From NCBI RefSeq assembly GCF_000003855.2, contig NW_003101681.1:2177893-2241892 (forward strand): 64,000 bases of DNA, given 5' to 3'. The stretch is from Blastomyces gilchristii SLH14081 (Eukaryota > Ascomycota > Eurotiomycetes > Onygenales > Ajellomycetaceae). Made by a program: the position numbers and the translations under genes. Below the pieces are notes generated by a model. That model had not been told where the DNA came from and searched no databases. It saw only the letters and a program-made list of their open reading frames with translations. Below are positions 63,521 through 64,000 of the stretch, in pieces. Numbering within the stretch: position 1 is the stretch's first letter; each line of letters begins with the position of its first letter.

Positions 63521-64000
63521 AGTCAGAATAATACAGTCTTTACTAAGAATCTAATTATAATAAAGATATTAACACTGTTATTTATAAGCTCTAGTCTATA
63601 AGATAATGAGTTTCTACTGAGATGAACAGTTTACAGTGTATGTAAGAAAAGAAGAAATTATACTCTTATTAAAGTTAAAAAACAAGAAAATAAACAGAGT
63701 CATGAATATAATTTAGAGATTAATAAAGAAAAAATAAAGAAAACTCATACTCATATTCTCAATACTTATAACACTCAATTCTCTCACAACTATTAATTTT
63801 TCTCTTTAAAGAAGCAGAGAGTATTATATCTGTGATATAGATAATTATTGCATTTGATATGAAGATCATTAGAAATGCACAGACTTCAGAGAAGTCAGAT
63901 ATCAGAGTGTATACAGTTACAGCAGAGTCTTGAGAACTGACTGTCTGTGTGTGTAATCAGATACTTCTTATAAAGCTGTATTCACTCTCTCAGTTATACT

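Larger units (their letters stand above)
58381..64000 (+). mobile_element. heavily mutated Ty3/Gypsy retrotransposon with chromodomain, runs off right edge
   Basis: Only fragments of frame remain, but their order on the + strand is that of a Gypsy polyprotein. Reverse transcriptase lies at about 60400-61200: KKNKDFRLCINYYNLN near 60577, and the YLDD box present as YLNDMIVYS near 60897. RNase H-like sequence lies at about 61330-61770, the integrase zinc finger and core at about 62180-62960 (KNIYNTCFDS, IVSDRELIF) and a chromodomain at about 63300-63520. Gag and protease presumably lie in 58540-60400 but were not recognised. There are dozens of stops, many as TAG/TGA from Gln or Trp codons. Catalytic Asp in the RT boxes are Asn, a G-to-A change. 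C and G survive mainly in CT/CA/TG/AG steps. This is the signature of repeat-induced point mutation, and the element is certainly dead. Confidence 0.85.

Noticed and set aside
1..64000. CRISPR arrays, bacterial operons, rRNA genes
   Set aside because: No spaced direct repeats, ribosome-binding sites or rRNA-like sequence seen. The window is eukaryotic.

Overview
This window is nuclear DNA of a filamentous or dimorphic ascomycete, most likely an Onygenales fungus of the Ajellomycetaceae (Blastomyces, Emmonsia or Histoplasma type). The grounds are short introns (55 to 180 nt) with fungal splice sites, recognisable Eurotiomycete proteins (a MedA-type regulator, a Pfa5-type acyltransferase, DUF8035 and zf-C3H1 proteins), wide intergenic spaces, and an abrupt change at about 57.6 kb from ordinary DNA to a very AT-rich block holding a mutated Gypsy retrotransposon. 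The genus is inference. No sequence search was possible.

Layout. 1-2656: 3' part of a Red1/ZFC3H1-like zinc-finger gene (+), running off the left edge. 2.7-8.4 kb: no gene seen. 8.5-8.9 kb and 16.4-16.9 kb: two small minus-strand genes sharing an unusual Cys/His module. 10.3-10.7 kb: a small two-exon minus-strand gene with a 9-nt first exon. 12.3-12.9 kb: a 592-bp TA-flanked inverted-repeat element, with a solo end at 18.3 kb. 13.1-14.9 kb: five-exon Pfa5-type gene (+). 17.7-18.3 kb: a broken secreted-protein-like reading frame. 20.5-22.65 kb: DUF8035 gene (+). 22.7-42.3 kb: long gene-poor stretch with simple repeats, a tRNA-like sequence at 33.0 kb and a 727-base assembly gap at 40.5-41.2 kb. 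42.4-47.4 kb: five-exon MedA-like regulator (+) with a 1.9-kb first intron. 50.4-51.6 kb: a decayed gene. 52.3-53.7 kb (-) and 56.1-57.5 kb (+): divergent genes for a secreted intradiol-dioxygenase-like protein and a secreted tyrosinase. 57.6-64 kb: AT-rich block with a dead chromodomain-type Gypsy element (RT, RNase H, integrase, chromodomain in order).

Exon models were built by hand from reading phase, GT/AG sites and protein continuity. For the six multi-exon genes whose start codon lies in the window, all junction phases agree and the joined length is a whole number of codons. The zinc-finger gene at the left edge also has consistent phases at both junctions, but its 5' end is missing. 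How the genes work together: the two phenol-oxidation genes at 52-57 kb form the only plausible functional pair. The rest look like unrelated housekeeping and developmental genes.
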